Positions 45,051 to 55,199 of a stretch of DNA of 55,290 nucleotides are shown piece by piece; the first letter of the stretch is position 1, and each line of letters starts with the position of its first letter. The notes under the pieces are model-generated. The model was not told the DNA's origin. It did no database searches and saw only the letters and a program-made list of their open reading frames with translations. The DNA is from Natronoflexus pectinivorans. GTDB lineage: Bacteria; Bacteroidota; Bacteroidia; Bacteroidales; Marinilabiliaceae. The stretch is taken from positions 7,705 to 62,994 of the forward strand of contig NZ_SLWK01000018.1 of the NCBI RefSeq assembly GCF_004345615.1, read 5' to 3'. Position numbers and translations under genes: made by a program.

Positions 45051-45073
45051 ATCTAGAATCTAAAATTCTAGAT
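45051..45073. terminator. Palindrome between convergent genes
   Basis: ATCTAGAAT (45051-45059) and ATTCTAGAT (45065-45073) pair perfectly with a CTAAA loop. It lies 54 bases after the GIN gene and 15 bases before the end of the convergent thrA. It has no long T-run, so it is only a possible terminator. Confidence 0.4.
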
Positions 45074-45087
45074 TCTGGATTTCTCTA

Positions 45088-47517
45088 TTACACATTTGCC
45101 ACTTTAATGATATCGGCAAACACGCCCGCCGCTGTAACATCTGCACCAGCTCCGTACCCTTTTACCTGCAGGGGATGCTCATTGTAGTTTTCGGACCAAA
45201 CAAGAATGATGTTGTTGCTGCCTTCCAAGTCGTAAAACGGGTGTTTACTATCTACTTCAATTAATCCCACTTTTGCTTTACCTTCTGACAAGCGCGCAGC
45301 GTAGCGGAGGCGCTTTCCTTCAGAAGCCAGCTTTTTCCTCTGGTTTTCAAACACAGGATTTAAATCTTTCACCTTGTCCATAAAAGCATCCAAAGAAGGC
45401 AAATCCAGATATTCAGCAGGAACAAAAGGTTCAACTTCCACATCTTCCTGTTCGAGAACATAACCTGATTCGCGTGCAAGGATAAGAAGCTTGCGCACCA
45501 CATCGGTTCCACTTAAATCAACACGGGGATCGGGTTCGCTAAAGCCTTTGGCTTTAGCTTCTGCGATGACTTCTGAAAGGGGATTTTCCTCCGAAAGGGT
45601 ATTCACAATGAAATTTAGAGTCCCTGATAAAACTGCTTCTAATCTCTCAATTTTATCACCACTCTTAACCAAATCATTGATTGGGGCAATAACAGGTAAT
45701 CCCGCTCCCACGTTGGTTTCAAAAAAGAACTTAACGCCTTTTTCGCGCGCTGTGGCCTTTAATTTACTATATGCTGCATAAGAAGATGAACTGGCAATTT
45801 TATTGGCAGTTACAACCGATACGTTGGCATCAAGCAGCGACTGGTATACCGATGCGACCTCCTCACTGGCGGTGCAATCTACAAAGACACTGTTTGCCAC
45901 ATTCATTTCGATGATGCGGTCGCGAAAAGACTCAATGGTACATGCTTCTCCAATTTTATCAAGATCTTCAATAACTGTGGCGGCATTAAGACCTTCACGT
46001 TCCAAAAGCATATTTCGACTTCCGGCAACTCCAACCAACCGAATCATCAGGTTGTTCTCCTCTTTCAGTTTGCGCGCCTGCGAGACAACTTTATGAAGCA
46101 ACTTGCTACCAACAGTTCCTTTTCCGGCAAGAAACAGATTCAGACGAGAGTAATCAGAGAGGAAAAACGCCTCGTGAATAACGTTCAATGCCTTACGTAT
46201 ATCCTTCTCTTTGATAACGAAAGATATATTCAACTCAGAGGCACCCTGCGCAATGGCGTAAATATTAACGCCATTTTTACCAACACTGTTAAATAATTGT
46301 CCGGCAATCCCGGTGGTGTGTTTCATATTTTCACCAACAATGGCCACAACGGCCATTTTATCATCAATGGTAACCGGACTGATATGATTTTGAGCAATTT
46401 CTCTTCTAAATTCATATTCAATTGCCTCACGGGCAATTGAGGCCTGATCGCCGCCTATAACCACGCTGATGCTGTTCTCCGATGATGCCTGAGATATAAG
46501 AATAATATTTACATCATTGGCAGCCAACGCCGTAAACATTCGCATAGAAATGCCGGTAACTCCTACCATTCCAATCCCTTGCAGCGTTAACAACGAAACT
46601 TCTTTAATGGAGGAGATCCCTTTAATTTGCCGTTCCTTTATGTCGACTTTCTCGTTGTTAATCAAAGTACCCGGTGCACTCGGATTAAATGTGTTCTTAA
46701 TCCATATGGGAATGCTGTTCTGGAAGGCCGGTATTATGGTTGGCGGATAAATAACTTTAGCACCAAAATGTGAAAGCTCCATGGCCTCGGCATAGCTCAA
46801 TTTATCTATACAATAAGCACGACTGATAACCCTGGGATCGGCCGTCATAAAGCCATCCACATCAGTCCATATTTGAAGGTTGTCGGCATCAAAAGCAGCA
46901 GCCAATAAGGCTGCTGTGTAATCGCTTCCGCCTCGTCCCAATGTGGTATTTTCACTTTTTTGGTTACTGCTGATAAACCCCGGAAAAAGGGAACAATTGC
47001 CCATTTCCAGCTTAACTTCTGACAAAAGCTTCTGTGTTTCGTCAATTAGAACCTGATTACGACCAAACTCGTAATTGGTTTTTATATAATGACGACTATC
47101 AAACCAATTGGCACCAATATATCGGGCGATGATTTTTGATGATAAGCGCTCCCCCATTCCCGATAAATTCTCGAAACTTTTTCGACTTAACTCACGAATC
47201 AGATAAACGCCTTTAATGATTATTTTTAGTTCCTCAATATCAGGTTCAATCAACTTAATTACCTCATCCTTTTCAATTGGTTGAAAAAGTTTATCAATGA
47301 TTTCAAAATGATCATCTATGATTGACTGAAGATTTTCAAAGCAGGTTCTATCTCCAGATTCTGCCGTTCGCGCCATAGAAATTAACCGATCGGTGATGCC
47401 ACCAACAGCTGAAACAACTACAACCTTCTGTCCTTGAACAGACGAAACGATCTCTTTTACTTTTTGAATATTTTCAGCACTACCAACTGAAGTTCCTCCA
47501 AATTTTAAAACCTGCAT
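45088..47517 (-). CDS. thrA: Bifunctional aspartokinase / homoserine dehydrogenase
   Basis: An 809-aa fused enzyme that phosphorylates aspartate and later reduces aspartate semialdehyde to homoserine, for threonine, methionine and lysine synthesis. The N-terminal kinase opens QVLKFGGTSVG (residues 2-12) and includes GRGGSDYTAALLAAAF. Two ACT-type regulatory regions follow (about 315-455: LLTLQGIGMVGVTGISMRMF and MAVVAIVGENMKHTTGIAGQLF). The dehydrogenase begins near residue 465 (FLAGKGTVGSKLL) and has ETNVGAGLPVIAPINDL and FSEPDPRVDLSGTDVVRKLLILARE. It is probably feedback-regulated via the ACT domains. The gene stands alone, with a promoter and palindrome about 150 bases upstream. Confidence 0.97.
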   Translation of the reverse strand: MQVLKFGGTSVGSAENIQKVKEIVSSVQGQKVVVVSAVGGITDRLISMARTAESGDRTCFENLQSIIDDHFEIIDKLFQPIEKDEVIKLIEPDIEELKIIIKGVYLIRELSRKSFENLSGMGERLSSKIIARYIGANWFDSRHYIKTNYEFGRNQVLIDETQKLLSEVKLEMGNCSLFPGFISSNQKSENTTLGRGGSDYTAALLAAAFDADNLQIWTDVDGFMTADPRVISRAYCIDKLSYAEAMELSHFGAKVIYPPTIIPAFQNSIPIWIKNTFNPSAPGTLINNEKVDIKERQIKGISSIKEVSLLTLQGIGMVGVTGISMRMFTALAANDVNIILISQASSENSISVVIGGDQASIAREAIEYEFRREIAQNHISPVTIDDKMAVVAIVGENMKHTTGIAGQLFNSVGKNGVNIYAIAQGASELNISFVIKEKDIRKALNVIHEAFFLSDYSRLNLFLAGKGTVGSKLLHKVVSQARKLKEENNLMIRLVGVAGSRNMLLEREGLNAATVIEDLDKIGEACTIESFRDRIIEMNVANSVFVDCTASEEVASVYQSLLDANVSVVTANKIASSSSYAAYSKLKATAREKGVKFFFETNVGAGLPVIAPINDLVKSGDKIERLEAVLSGTLNFIVNTLSEENPLSEVIAEAKAKGFSEPDPRVDLSGTDVVRKLLILARESGYVLEQEDVEVEPFVPAEYLDLPSLDAFMDKVKDLNPVFENQRKKLASEGKRLRYAARLSEGKAKVGLIEVDSKHPFYDLEGSNNIILVWSENYNEHPLQVKGYGAGADVTAAGVFADIIKVANV

Positions 47518-47651
47518 ATAGAAATATTCGTTAAAAATTCATTATAAAGTTTTGCCGATTACCTATAAATTATACTTTTGCATGTATAAAAAACGGGAAT
47601 GCGACTTATTAAAAATACAAATAAACCTCTAAAGGTATAATTGACTATTTA

Positions 47652-47705
47652 TGTGACGATACTCTTCACGTCACACAAAAATACACAAAATAATAAACCA
47701 CACAA
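47652..47705 (-). promoter_or_regulatory. thrA promoter with palindrome over the start site
   Basis: On the minus strand, TTG (47705-47703), 19 bases, TATTTTTG (47683-47676) fit the Bacteroidota promoter. Directly downstream is TGTGACG-N10-CGTCACA (47652-47675), across the predicted transcription start. This is a typical repressor position. The 5' leader to the thrA ATG would be about 150 bases. The rest of the 47518-47981 gap is AT-rich and must hold the adhesin promoter, which I cannot place. Confidence 0.5.
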
Positions 47706-47981
47706 GGTTTATTGGGGATTCGCACCGATTTAAATTAACATAATCTTTCGATTTTCAAAAACATTAGAATCGAATTGTTTTTTTATTGAAAAAGTGTAAC
47801 AATTTAACTGTTAATTAGTATAAATTATTGTTAGTGCAAACTAATTACAATTGCATGCTCATTTATTTTGTCAGAAATATTTAAAATTCAGATAACTAGA
47901 TTAACATAATAACAAAAAACGTTCTGTTATTTATTAATTTGTTTTAATCAACTATTTAACCTACACCTTATCATTAAAAAT

Positions 47982-50900
47982 ATGAATAAGACAATAAAAT
48001 TCACAGTTCTATTTTTTGTACTTTTATTTCTTATCAACCCAGATATTCTTGGACAGATAGATAAGAGATTCTGGTTTGTTGCACCGGAAACAACCAGAGC
48101 ACATAACAAAGCCCCGGGTGTGCTCAGAGTAACCGCATTCGAAAATGCGGCAAATGTAACCATTTCAATGCCGACTAACCCTGACTTTCAACCTATACAA
48201 CTCAACGTTCCGGCAAATTCGCAATTAATGCATGAATTTCATGACGCAGTTATAGTTCGTGACGGCAGAGTAATTTTTGAAGAGATGCTCTGGACCATAG
48301 AAAATGGCACTATGGATGCCCTAAGCGGAGAAGGATACTCATTCCCGAATGACTGGCAGGGATGGTCCGCCGGGACACCCTTCAACAAAGGAATTCTTAT
48401 TGAATCCGACGAATTTATTTCTGTTTATTATGAAGTTGCCAACGGAAGCAATCCTGAAAGATTCAACTTGAAAGGAGGAAATGCGCTGGGAACAGAATTC
48501 TTAATACCATCGCAAAACATATATGTCAATCATCAAAACACACCCAATGCCAGAGAAAAAGTTGACATAGTAGCTACCGAAGATAATACTGTAATAACAA
48601 TTGAGTTAACAGACGACCATGCTATTGAAGGTCACGCAGCCGGATCTACATTCACAATCACCTTAAACAGAGGACAAACATACAGCCTGCGATCAACATC
48701 CAGGGACAGAAGACGTCATCTGGGAGGAACATACATCACATCAAACAGACCAATAGCTGTTACAATTTCAGATGATTCAATTGCGCACAGAGATGGAACC
48801 AGCAATACAAGGGGAATGGGGCACTATGATCTGGTAGGAGACCAATTGGTTCCAATCAGTATTATTGGTACAGAATACATAGCCATGCATACTGCGTATA
48901 ACACCTCCACAGTATATGAAAGTACTGATCAGAAAGTTTTCATTTGGGCAGCAACTGATCAACCAGGAGGAACTCAGGTCTCTGTGAACGGAGTCGCTAC
49001 CGGACCTAGATTAGGACGGGGAGAGTTTGTCATGACTGATATTTCAAACAATGCCATATACATTACAGCAACTGCTCCGGTATATGTTTACCAGTTTGCC
49101 AGTTTTCGTTATGAATTAGGAAGTGCCATACTGCCTGCTATTAATTGTACCGGCTCCAGACAGGTGAGTTTTCAAAAAATAAACAATGCAGATTTTTTGG
49201 TACAAATCATGACTCAATATAAATACCGTAATGATTTAGTCATGCTACCAAGCGAGACTCACGCACATCTTAATGATCTTAACTGGGTAAGAGTGCCCGG
49301 CACAGGCCCTGCCGGACACGAAGACACCTGGTATAGTGCTGTTAAAAACTTCCCACAAAATACCATCAGCACAGAAAGACCATACACCATCATGTTCAAT
49401 CCTTCTATTCCCGATCACTATGGATTGTTCCACCTCAGTATTCTTGATGCAAACGGAGCCAGTATGAGTTATGGGTATTTTAGTTCATACAATCAATTGC
49501 ATATTGATGGTCCATCAATGTCTTGTAGAGGAAGTGAAATAACGCTAAGCACTAATCAAGCCGGGGTAGATCTTATGTGGTTTCACGAAAGTAACCCCGG
49601 AGCACCATTTGCCACAGCAGAATCCGTTACTGTTACAGAATCTGGTCTTTATTGGGTCGAGATGCAATATTCAGGATGTGTGGCATCGGATCAACTGAAT
49701 GTTCAATTTGCAGTACCTGAATTCGACTTAGGTGAAGATCAAATACTTTGTCCGGGAGAAGAACTCTCATTTGAATTCAATCAATTCACAAGCGGAGAAA
49801 CGTTTCAATGGACTCTAAATGGGGAAGATTTTAGTGCAGACAACAATTTTAGTTTAACGATAGAACCATCCACAACATACGTCATTGGTCTAACCGTAAC
49901 AGATGAAATGGGTTGTTATGATACTCAAACCATTACTGCACGAGGACTGCCTGCACCAATAATAGATTGGAACATTGGAGAAACCAATGATATTTGCTTA
50001 GGAGATGAAATCCGGAATCTTTCGCCAAATCATCGTTATGAATGGTCGTTTAATGGTACGGTTTTAAATCCCGGAGAGCCTGAGCAGAATTATATTGAAC
50101 CTACAGAATCCGGATTGTATAGTTTAACAGTTTGGACGGAAGAAGAGTGCCTTGATACCTATTCACGCCAAATAAATGTCAACCCATTGCCAGTGGTTGA
50201 ATTGAATGACATTGAAGTTTGCCATGGTGAAACAGGGACTTTTACAATTGACGGGGCTCTCTATGAAACCATCAGGTGGCATAACAATGAAACAGGGAGT
50301 TCAATTACTTTGAGCGAGTCAGTACCTGAAGTGAGCGTGACCGTAACCAATGAATATGGTTGTGAAGCAACTGCTACAGCAGAATTCACAGTACATAATC
50401 AAATTCCATTTGACTATGAAGATGTGAGAATTTGTGCGGGAGTAGGTTTTGATGTTGAAGTTGACGGAAGTTTGTTTAGCAATATCGTATGGCAATTTAA
50501 CAGCGAGCCACCCTATACAACGGATCCTGAGAATATTAACTCATTTCTGGGAGAGCTTGATGAAGAGGGAACATATACCATTACCGCCGTTGATAACAAT
50601 GGATGCGATGTTAGCAGTACTTTTGATGTTGAGATCTATATTGGCAACCCACCTCTAGAAATAGAAAACTTTAATGAGTACGCAGAATCAGGCTTTATGT
50701 GTTCTATGGATACCATAAGAATTTCAACACCAGGCCATATGTTTAGTAGCTATAAATGGTCTTTTAGAGAGGTTACTGACCCTGTATTTATGGATATTGG
50801 TGATGAGCCATATATAATTGCAACCGTTCCCGGGATATACAGACTTGAAGCAACTGAAACTTTTGGTTGTAGAAATGAGGACGAAATTGAGGTAGAGCTA

Positions 50901-52835
50901 TATCCTCAACCAGAATTTTATTTGTTTGATGTAACACTATGTCCCGGAACCGAAGAGTTCCGATTTGAAATAGATTGGCTTTTTGTTGATGGTTTAGATA
51001 TTCTGAATGTTCAATGGTTACATGATACTGATGAAGAGGCAACTTCTATTACAGTGCCAAACGTCGGAACATATACCGTAACAGTCTGGGACGAAAGAGG
51101 ATGTTTCAGAACTGAATCCGCTGCAGCAGAGCATTACATAGTTCCAACCATCAATCTTACAGATATTGAATTTTGTGATAATGAGAGTAGAATCATCTCT
51201 CTTTCAGATGTTGTAGACACAGATGATATTCGCAATCACACATGGAGTTGGGCATCGGGGAGCAGCACCGATAATGACATTTCTATCACCGAATCGGGTG
51301 AGTATACACTCACTGTTGAGGACAATAATTTACATTTCGACGAGAATTTTGATGAAATTGGTTGTTTTACTTCCGTAACTTTTACAGCCACAATGAATCC
51401 GTCTCCTGTTTTCAGCTTGGGAGAGGACAGGGCGGTATGTATTGGCGAAACCATTACCATTGAAATTGATGATACTTATACCAGGTATGAATGGGGAGGC
51501 AATGCAGAAGATGATCAACCTGCCTTTTACGTGCTTACCACTCCGGGAGAGAACAGCGTAAATCTACAAGTTTGGAATGAGCATAATTGCTCTTCATCAA
51601 GCTCCTTGCAAGTTAATGTAATTGAACACCCTGTTGTTAATCTTCCAGACATCCCCACAAAATGTGCCGGCGAAAGCACTGATTTATCTGTAGGTTTCAA
51701 TCCCAATAATTATAGCATATATTGGGACACACCAAAAGGGTATATTAGAGATACAAACTCAATTCAGGCAGAAATGGGTAGATATGCAGTTAGTGTTACG
51801 GATCAATATGGCTGTCGTTCTGTAGCTGAAACTTTTATTGATTGGATTGAATTACCCCGCGCCTATTTTTCACCTGAGGATGTGGAAGCCTTATGTCCCA
51901 TCGACCTTCCATTTATTATTGAATTGGGAGGAGACATAGATCAGTTTCAGGAAATAACATGGCACGACAACAGATTCTTCAATGAATACAGAAGGCCTGC
52001 AAATATTCTCGATACGGTAAATGTTGCGTACATCAGAGACCTTAACAATTGCCTCTCAATGCTCACACATACGGTACACTTACAACAACCAAACTTTTTT
52101 ATGGTTGGAGACACAGTTGAAGCTTGTGAACCGGAATTAATCGTTTTAGACGGCGGCGAATTCACATTCCGCGAAGGAAGCGATGACGAAATACGATACG
52201 ATATAATTGAATACAACTGGTTTTTAAACAGTCGTGAAAACCCCATTGCTGAAGCAGATCAGCAACACCTTGAGATACATGAAAGTGGAAGATACATAGT
52301 TGAAGTCTTTGATGGTTGTTGGGTACTAACTGATACTTTTGATGTGTCCTATTACCCATCTCCCATTATTGCTGGATTAGATACCATGTTTTATGCACAG
52401 GTTACTGCGTTTGTTGAAGGTGGTACCATGCCATATAGCTATGTATTAAACGATGGAATTCCACAAACAAACCACACCTTTATGAATGTTCCCAACGGGG
52501 AACACATAATTTGGGTGGAAGATGCACATGGATGTGAAACGTTTGCTGTTTTCAATCTGGATTCAGATTACGATATTGAAATACCAAACTTCTTCACTCC
52601 CAATGGTGATGGAATTAATGATGACTGGATCATTGAAGGATTAGAAAGATTGCCAGAATCAATCGTATATATTTATAACCGATACGGAAAGCTCCTTAGA
52701 AAATTCAAAGCTGCAGACCAACCATGGGATGGAACCTATCTGAACAGGCCATTGCCCTCAGACGACTATTGGTACGTCATCCATCTGTTACCGGTTGATA
52801 AGTATATAAGAGGAAATGTAACTCTCATCAGGTAG
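47982..52835 (+). CDS. Giant surface protein: IgGFc-binding-like head, Ig-like repeats, type B type IX sorting domain
   Basis: A 1617-aa secreted protein. A signal peptide (about 1-25, ending ILGQ) is followed by an IgGFc-binding-like N-terminal region (about 28-490: FWFVAPETT, GTEFLIPSQNIYVNHQN, ATEDNTVITIEL and HLGGTYITSNRPIAVTISDDS). About ten Ig-like/PKD-like beta-sandwich repeats follow, each marked by a Cys in phrases like ILCPGEE, EVCHGET, VRICAGV, TLCPGTE, EFCDNES, AVCIGET and KCAGEST. The C terminus (about 1530-1617) is a gliding-motility-type domain: FFTPNGDGINDDWIIEGL and IYNRYGKLLRKF, then PWDGTYLNRPLPSDDYWY. This type B signal sends it through type IX secretion. It is probably an adhesin. 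A PorP/SprF-family gene follows, as with SprB-SprF. Confidence 0.93.
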   Translation: MNKTIKFTVLFFVLLFLINPDILGQIDKRFWFVAPETTRAHNKAPGVLRVTAFENAANVTISMPTNPDFQPIQLNVPANSQLMHEFHDAVIVRDGRVIFEEMLWTIENGTMDALSGEGYSFPNDWQGWSAGTPFNKGILIESDEFISVYYEVANGSNPERFNLKGGNALGTEFLIPSQNIYVNHQNTPNAREKVDIVATEDNTVITIELTDDHAIEGHAAGSTFTITLNRGQTYSLRSTSRDRRRHLGGTYITSNRPIAVTISDDSIAHRDGTSNTRGMGHYDLVGDQLVPISIIGTEYIAMHTAYNTSTVYESTDQKVFIWAATDQPGGTQVSVNGVATGPRLGRGEFVMTDISNNAIYITATAPVYVYQFASFRYELGSAILPAINCTGSRQVSFQKINNADFLVQIMTQYKYRNDLVMLPSETHAHLNDLNWVRVPGTGPAGHEDTWYSAVKNFPQNTISTERPYTIMFNPSIPDHYGLFHLSILDANGASMSYGYFSSYNQLHIDGPSMSCRGSEITLSTNQAGVDLMWFHESNPGAPFATAESVTVTESGLYWVEMQYSGCVASDQLNVQFAVPEFDLGEDQILCPGEELSFEFNQFTSGETFQWTLNGEDFSADNNFSLTIEPSTTYVIGLTVTDEMGCYDTQTITARGLPAPIIDWNIGETNDICLGDEIRNLSPNHRYEWSFNGTVLNPGEPEQNYIEPTESGLYSLTVWTEEECLDTYSRQINVNPLPVVELNDIEVCHGETGTFTIDGALYETIRWHNNETGSSITLSESVPEVSVTVTNEYGCEATATAEFTVHNQIPFDYEDVRICAGVGFDVEVDGSLFSNIVWQFNSEPPYTTDPENINSFLGELDEEGTYTITAVDNNGCDVSSTFDVEIYIGNPPLEIENFNEYAESGFMCSMDTIRISTPGHMFSSYKWSFREVTDPVFMDIGDEPYIIATVPGIYRLEATETFGCRNEDEIEVELYPQPEFYLFDVTLCPGTEEFRFEIDWLFVDGLDILNVQWLHDTDEEATSITVPNVGTYTVTVWDERGCFRTESAAAEHYIVPTINLTDIEFCDNESRIISLSDVVDTDDIRNHTWSWASGSSTDNDISITESGEYTLTVEDNNLHFDENFDEIGCFTSVTFTATMNPSPVFSLGEDRAVCIGETITIEIDDTYTRYEWGGNAEDDQPAFYVLTTPGENSVNLQVWNEHNCSSSSSLQVNVIEHPVVNLPDIPTKCAGESTDLSVGFNPNNYSIYWDTPKGYIRDTNSIQAEMGRYAVSVTDQYGCRSVAETFIDWIELPRAYFSPEDVEALCPIDLPFIIELGGDIDQFQEITWHDNRFFNEYRRPANILDTVNVAYIRDLNNCLSMLTHTVHLQQPNFFMVGDTVEACEPELIVLDGGEFTFREGSDDEIRYDIIEYNWFLNSRENPIAEADQQHLEIHESGRYIVEVFDGCWVLTDTFDVSYYPSPIIAGLDTMFYAQVTAFVEGGTMPYSYVLNDGIPQTNHTFMNVPNGEHIIWVEDAHGCETFAVFNLDSDYDIEIPNFFTPNGDGINDDWIIEGLERLPESIVYIYNRYGKLLRKFKAADQPWDGTYLNRPLPSDDYWYVIHLLPVDKYIRGNVTLIR

Positions 52836-52902
52836 TAAACCTGATGAAGAGGACAAACCAACACAACCAATTAACCTTAAAATGTAACCAAAAACGATTA
52901 AA

Positions 52903-53940
52903 ATGAATAAATTAACCATATTACTCATACCACTGATAATATTTACCGCACATTTAAATGGTCAAAGGTATTATGTAACCAACAATTACGTATATGATCT
53001 TTTCCTGATGAATCCTGCAGGTGCCGGTTCAAATACAGAGTGTGTAACCATGAACGGCTTCTACCAGCGTCAGTGGTTTGGTATTGATATGGCTCCAACA
53101 ACTCAACTATTTACCTTACAGGCACCACTTGGAGCCAATGTTGGCTCAGGAACATACCTATATAACGATCAAAACGGAAATAACAAAAAAATCGGCATAC
53201 AGCAAACCTTCTCAACAGTGGTTACCTTGAGAGAAAACATGAGGGGATATACAACATTGAGATTTGGGTTGTCTGCTCTTGTTGAACAAACCTCTATAAA
53301 TCAGAGCAATTTTACCCCGGGGATCATGGATCCGGTGCTAGACAATGGTACTTTGAGCGGAACAGGCTTTAATGCAGCATCCGGATTCATTCTGAACCAT
53401 AATCAACATCACATTGGGGCTTCTGTTACAAATATTTTCCCACAAAATAACCCGATGTATAATTCAGAATTTGAACCAGAACTACCTGCTGATTTGCATT
53501 TTCATGTTGGTTCTCTATTTAAAATTCCTAATTACGATATTTACATTGAACCATTGGTTTATTATAGGCGTAATTCTCTCTCAGATACCCGTATGGACAT
53601 GAACCTGAAAATGAGCATGCCAACACCCGATCCGGATCTGGCTTTCTGGGGCGTACTTGCTCACCGTAGAACTGTTGATCACCAACTCGGCAAAGACCTG
53701 GGAATTGCAACAACTTTGGGACTTGTATACAGAGGAATTAACTTTGGAATAGAGTATCAACATGGTTTAACATCAGCACAAACTCATTTAGGAAGTGCTA
53801 TGCAGCTGGTAGTTGGATATGCATTTTGCAGAAGCGGGCGTCCGAGAACATTGCCTTGTCATGAGCGTGATGAAATGCTGCAATCGCCGGGAGGCGACAA
53901 CGGAAATGGAAGGAGATTCTCCATTTTCAGAAGGCGCTAA
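52903..53940 (+). CDS. PorP/SprF-family type IX secretion protein
   Basis: A 345-aa outer-membrane beta-barrel of the PorP/SprF family. A signal peptide (MNKLTILLIPLIIFTAHLNG) precedes the family opening QRYYVTNNYVYDLFLMNPAGAGS and YQRQWFGIDMAPTT (residues about 22-70), then amphipathic strands to the end. The last 40 residues are basic and polar (FCRSGRPRT...GRRFSIFRRR), an unusual extension. SprF-like proteins are needed for secretion or anchoring of a type B substrate encoded next to them, which supports pairing with the 1617-aa protein 67 bases upstream (and perhaps the one downstream). Confidence 0.94.
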   Translation: MNKLTILLIPLIIFTAHLNGQRYYVTNNYVYDLFLMNPAGAGSNTECVTMNGFYQRQWFGIDMAPTTQLFTLQAPLGANVGSGTYLYNDQNGNNKKIGIQQTFSTVVTLRENMRGYTTLRFGLSALVEQTSINQSNFTPGIMDPVLDNGTLSGTGFNAASGFILNHNQHHIGASVTNIFPQNNPMYNSEFEPELPADLHFHVGSLFKIPNYDIYIEPLVYYRRNSLSDTRMDMNLKMSMPTPDPDLAFWGVLAHRRTVDHQLGKDLGIATTLGLVYRGINFGIEYQHGLTSAQTHLGSAMQLVVGYAFCRSGRPRTLPCHERDEMLQSPGGDNGNGRRFSIFRRR

Positions 53941-53960
53941 AAAATTCCAAAATAAATTAT

Positions 53961-54004
53961 ATTTCCACCTGCTAAGCCAACTTAGGATTACAGGTGGAAT
54001 TTTA
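53961..54004 (+). terminator. Terminator after PorP/SprF gene
   Basis: ATTCCACCTG-type stem: TTCCACCTG (53963-53971) and CAGGTGGAA (53991-53999) pair perfectly around a 19-base loop, followed by TTTTA. It ends the two-gene adhesin transcript. Confidence 0.8.
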
Positions 54005-54157
54005 TGTATCACCAGATCATTACTCCGGAATCCGGTTCGGAGAGGCAAAATCTAATTGCCTAAGAAATCAATTAAAATAAGTCTCTGGTAATAATTAAGG
54101 ATATATGGCGTTTATTTATATATTCGCAGTACAAAATACAAAACCAAAAGTTGGTTG

Positions 54158-55147
54158 ATGACAACATTTACCCTCATATCCAATAAAAAACAAATAACAA
54201 CAGTACTACTTCTGTTTCTATGCTTGCTACTACCCAACTATGGCAGAGCATGCATTGACATGTCAATCAGCGACATCAGCGATTCAATGCTTGAAGAACA
54301 AAGCGGAATTCCTGTTATTGCCAACAATGACGTTATTGTTACCAATAAGATGCATCCACACGAGGCCAATGTGAGAATTAACGATTACGGGCTAAGCGCC
54401 GGCGTTACAAGTATGACCATAACAGAACCTCCCATTAATGGTACGGCCATTGTTACAGAACGATACACCATCATTTATACGCCTAATCGCTATTTCACCG
54501 GGCATGATTATTTTGAATACCGTGTATGTAACACTTATGGAAACTGTGATGAAGCCTCGGTCTTCGTCTCTGTACAAGACTTTGATTTTAAACCAATTGC
54601 AGTAAATGACACTGTAACTGTATTTAAAGATAGTAATGCAACCATTGATGTTCTTCAGAACGATAGAAATTTATACGATCTCCCAATCTCTTTATCAATA
54701 GTCTCAAATTTCAGAAATGCCCGAGCTGAAGTTTTCAACAATCAAATTTCATTCAGGGTTGATCAGTATTTCTTAGGAATGGACTCCTTGTTTTATGAAG
54801 TATGCGACAGGGATGGCGATTGTTCCAGAGCATATCTCTTTATTAAACTGGCTGATGATTCGGATAACAAGATATTTATCCCGCAAGGCTTTTCTCCCGA
54901 TGGAGATAATATTAATGATACTTTTAATATTCCTGAATTTGACCAATACTCAAATCTTTCTATAACTATTTTTAATCGTCACGGAGTAATGGTTTATGAT
55001 GATCAACAATATAACAATAACTGGAATGGCATGGCGAACACAGGCCCATTTAATGGAAAACTTTTACCAACAGGAGTCTATTATTATGCCATTAAAATTC
55101 CGGGACTAAAAAAACAGATAACGGGATATGTATATTTGAGTAGGTAG
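54158..55147 (+). CDS. Secreted tandem Ig-like protein with type B type IX sorting domain
   Basis: A 329-aa protein. The ATG at 54158 is preferred over the TTG one codon earlier (54155). A signal peptide (about 12-31, KQITTVLLLFLCLLLPNYGRA) is followed by two cadherin-like/tandem-95-type repeats (about 50-142 and 145-230), each of the form NDVIVTN..., GTAIVTERYTIIYTPNRYFTGHDYFEYRVCNTYGNC and NDTVTVFKDSNATIDVLQND. The C terminus is a type B sorting domain: IFIPQGFSPDGDNINDTF, ITIFNRHGVMVYDD, LPTGVYYYAIKI. It is a second likely substrate of type IX secretion near the PorP/SprF gene. Its promoter is not clear. Confidence 0.92.
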   Translation: MTTFTLISNKKQITTVLLLFLCLLLPNYGRACIDMSISDISDSMLEEQSGIPVIANNDVIVTNKMHPHEANVRINDYGLSAGVTSMTITEPPINGTAIVTERYTIIYTPNRYFTGHDYFEYRVCNTYGNCDEASVFVSVQDFDFKPIAVNDTVTVFKDSNATIDVLQNDRNLYDLPISLSIVSNFRNARAEVFNNQISFRVDQYFLGMDSLFYEVCDRDGDCSRAYLFIKLADDSDNKIFIPQGFSPDGDNINDTFNIPEFDQYSNLSITIFNRHGVMVYDDQQYNNNWNGMANTGPFNGKLLPTGVYYYAIKIPGLKKQITGYVYLSR

Positions 55148-55154
55148 TATATTA

Positions 55155-55199
<45 letters not shown>

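Noticed and set aside
47652-47675. CRP/FNR-type site (TGTGA...TCACA)
   Set aside because: The half-sites are 14 bases apart, not six, so a CRP-type dimer would not fit. Kept only as an unassigned palindrome.
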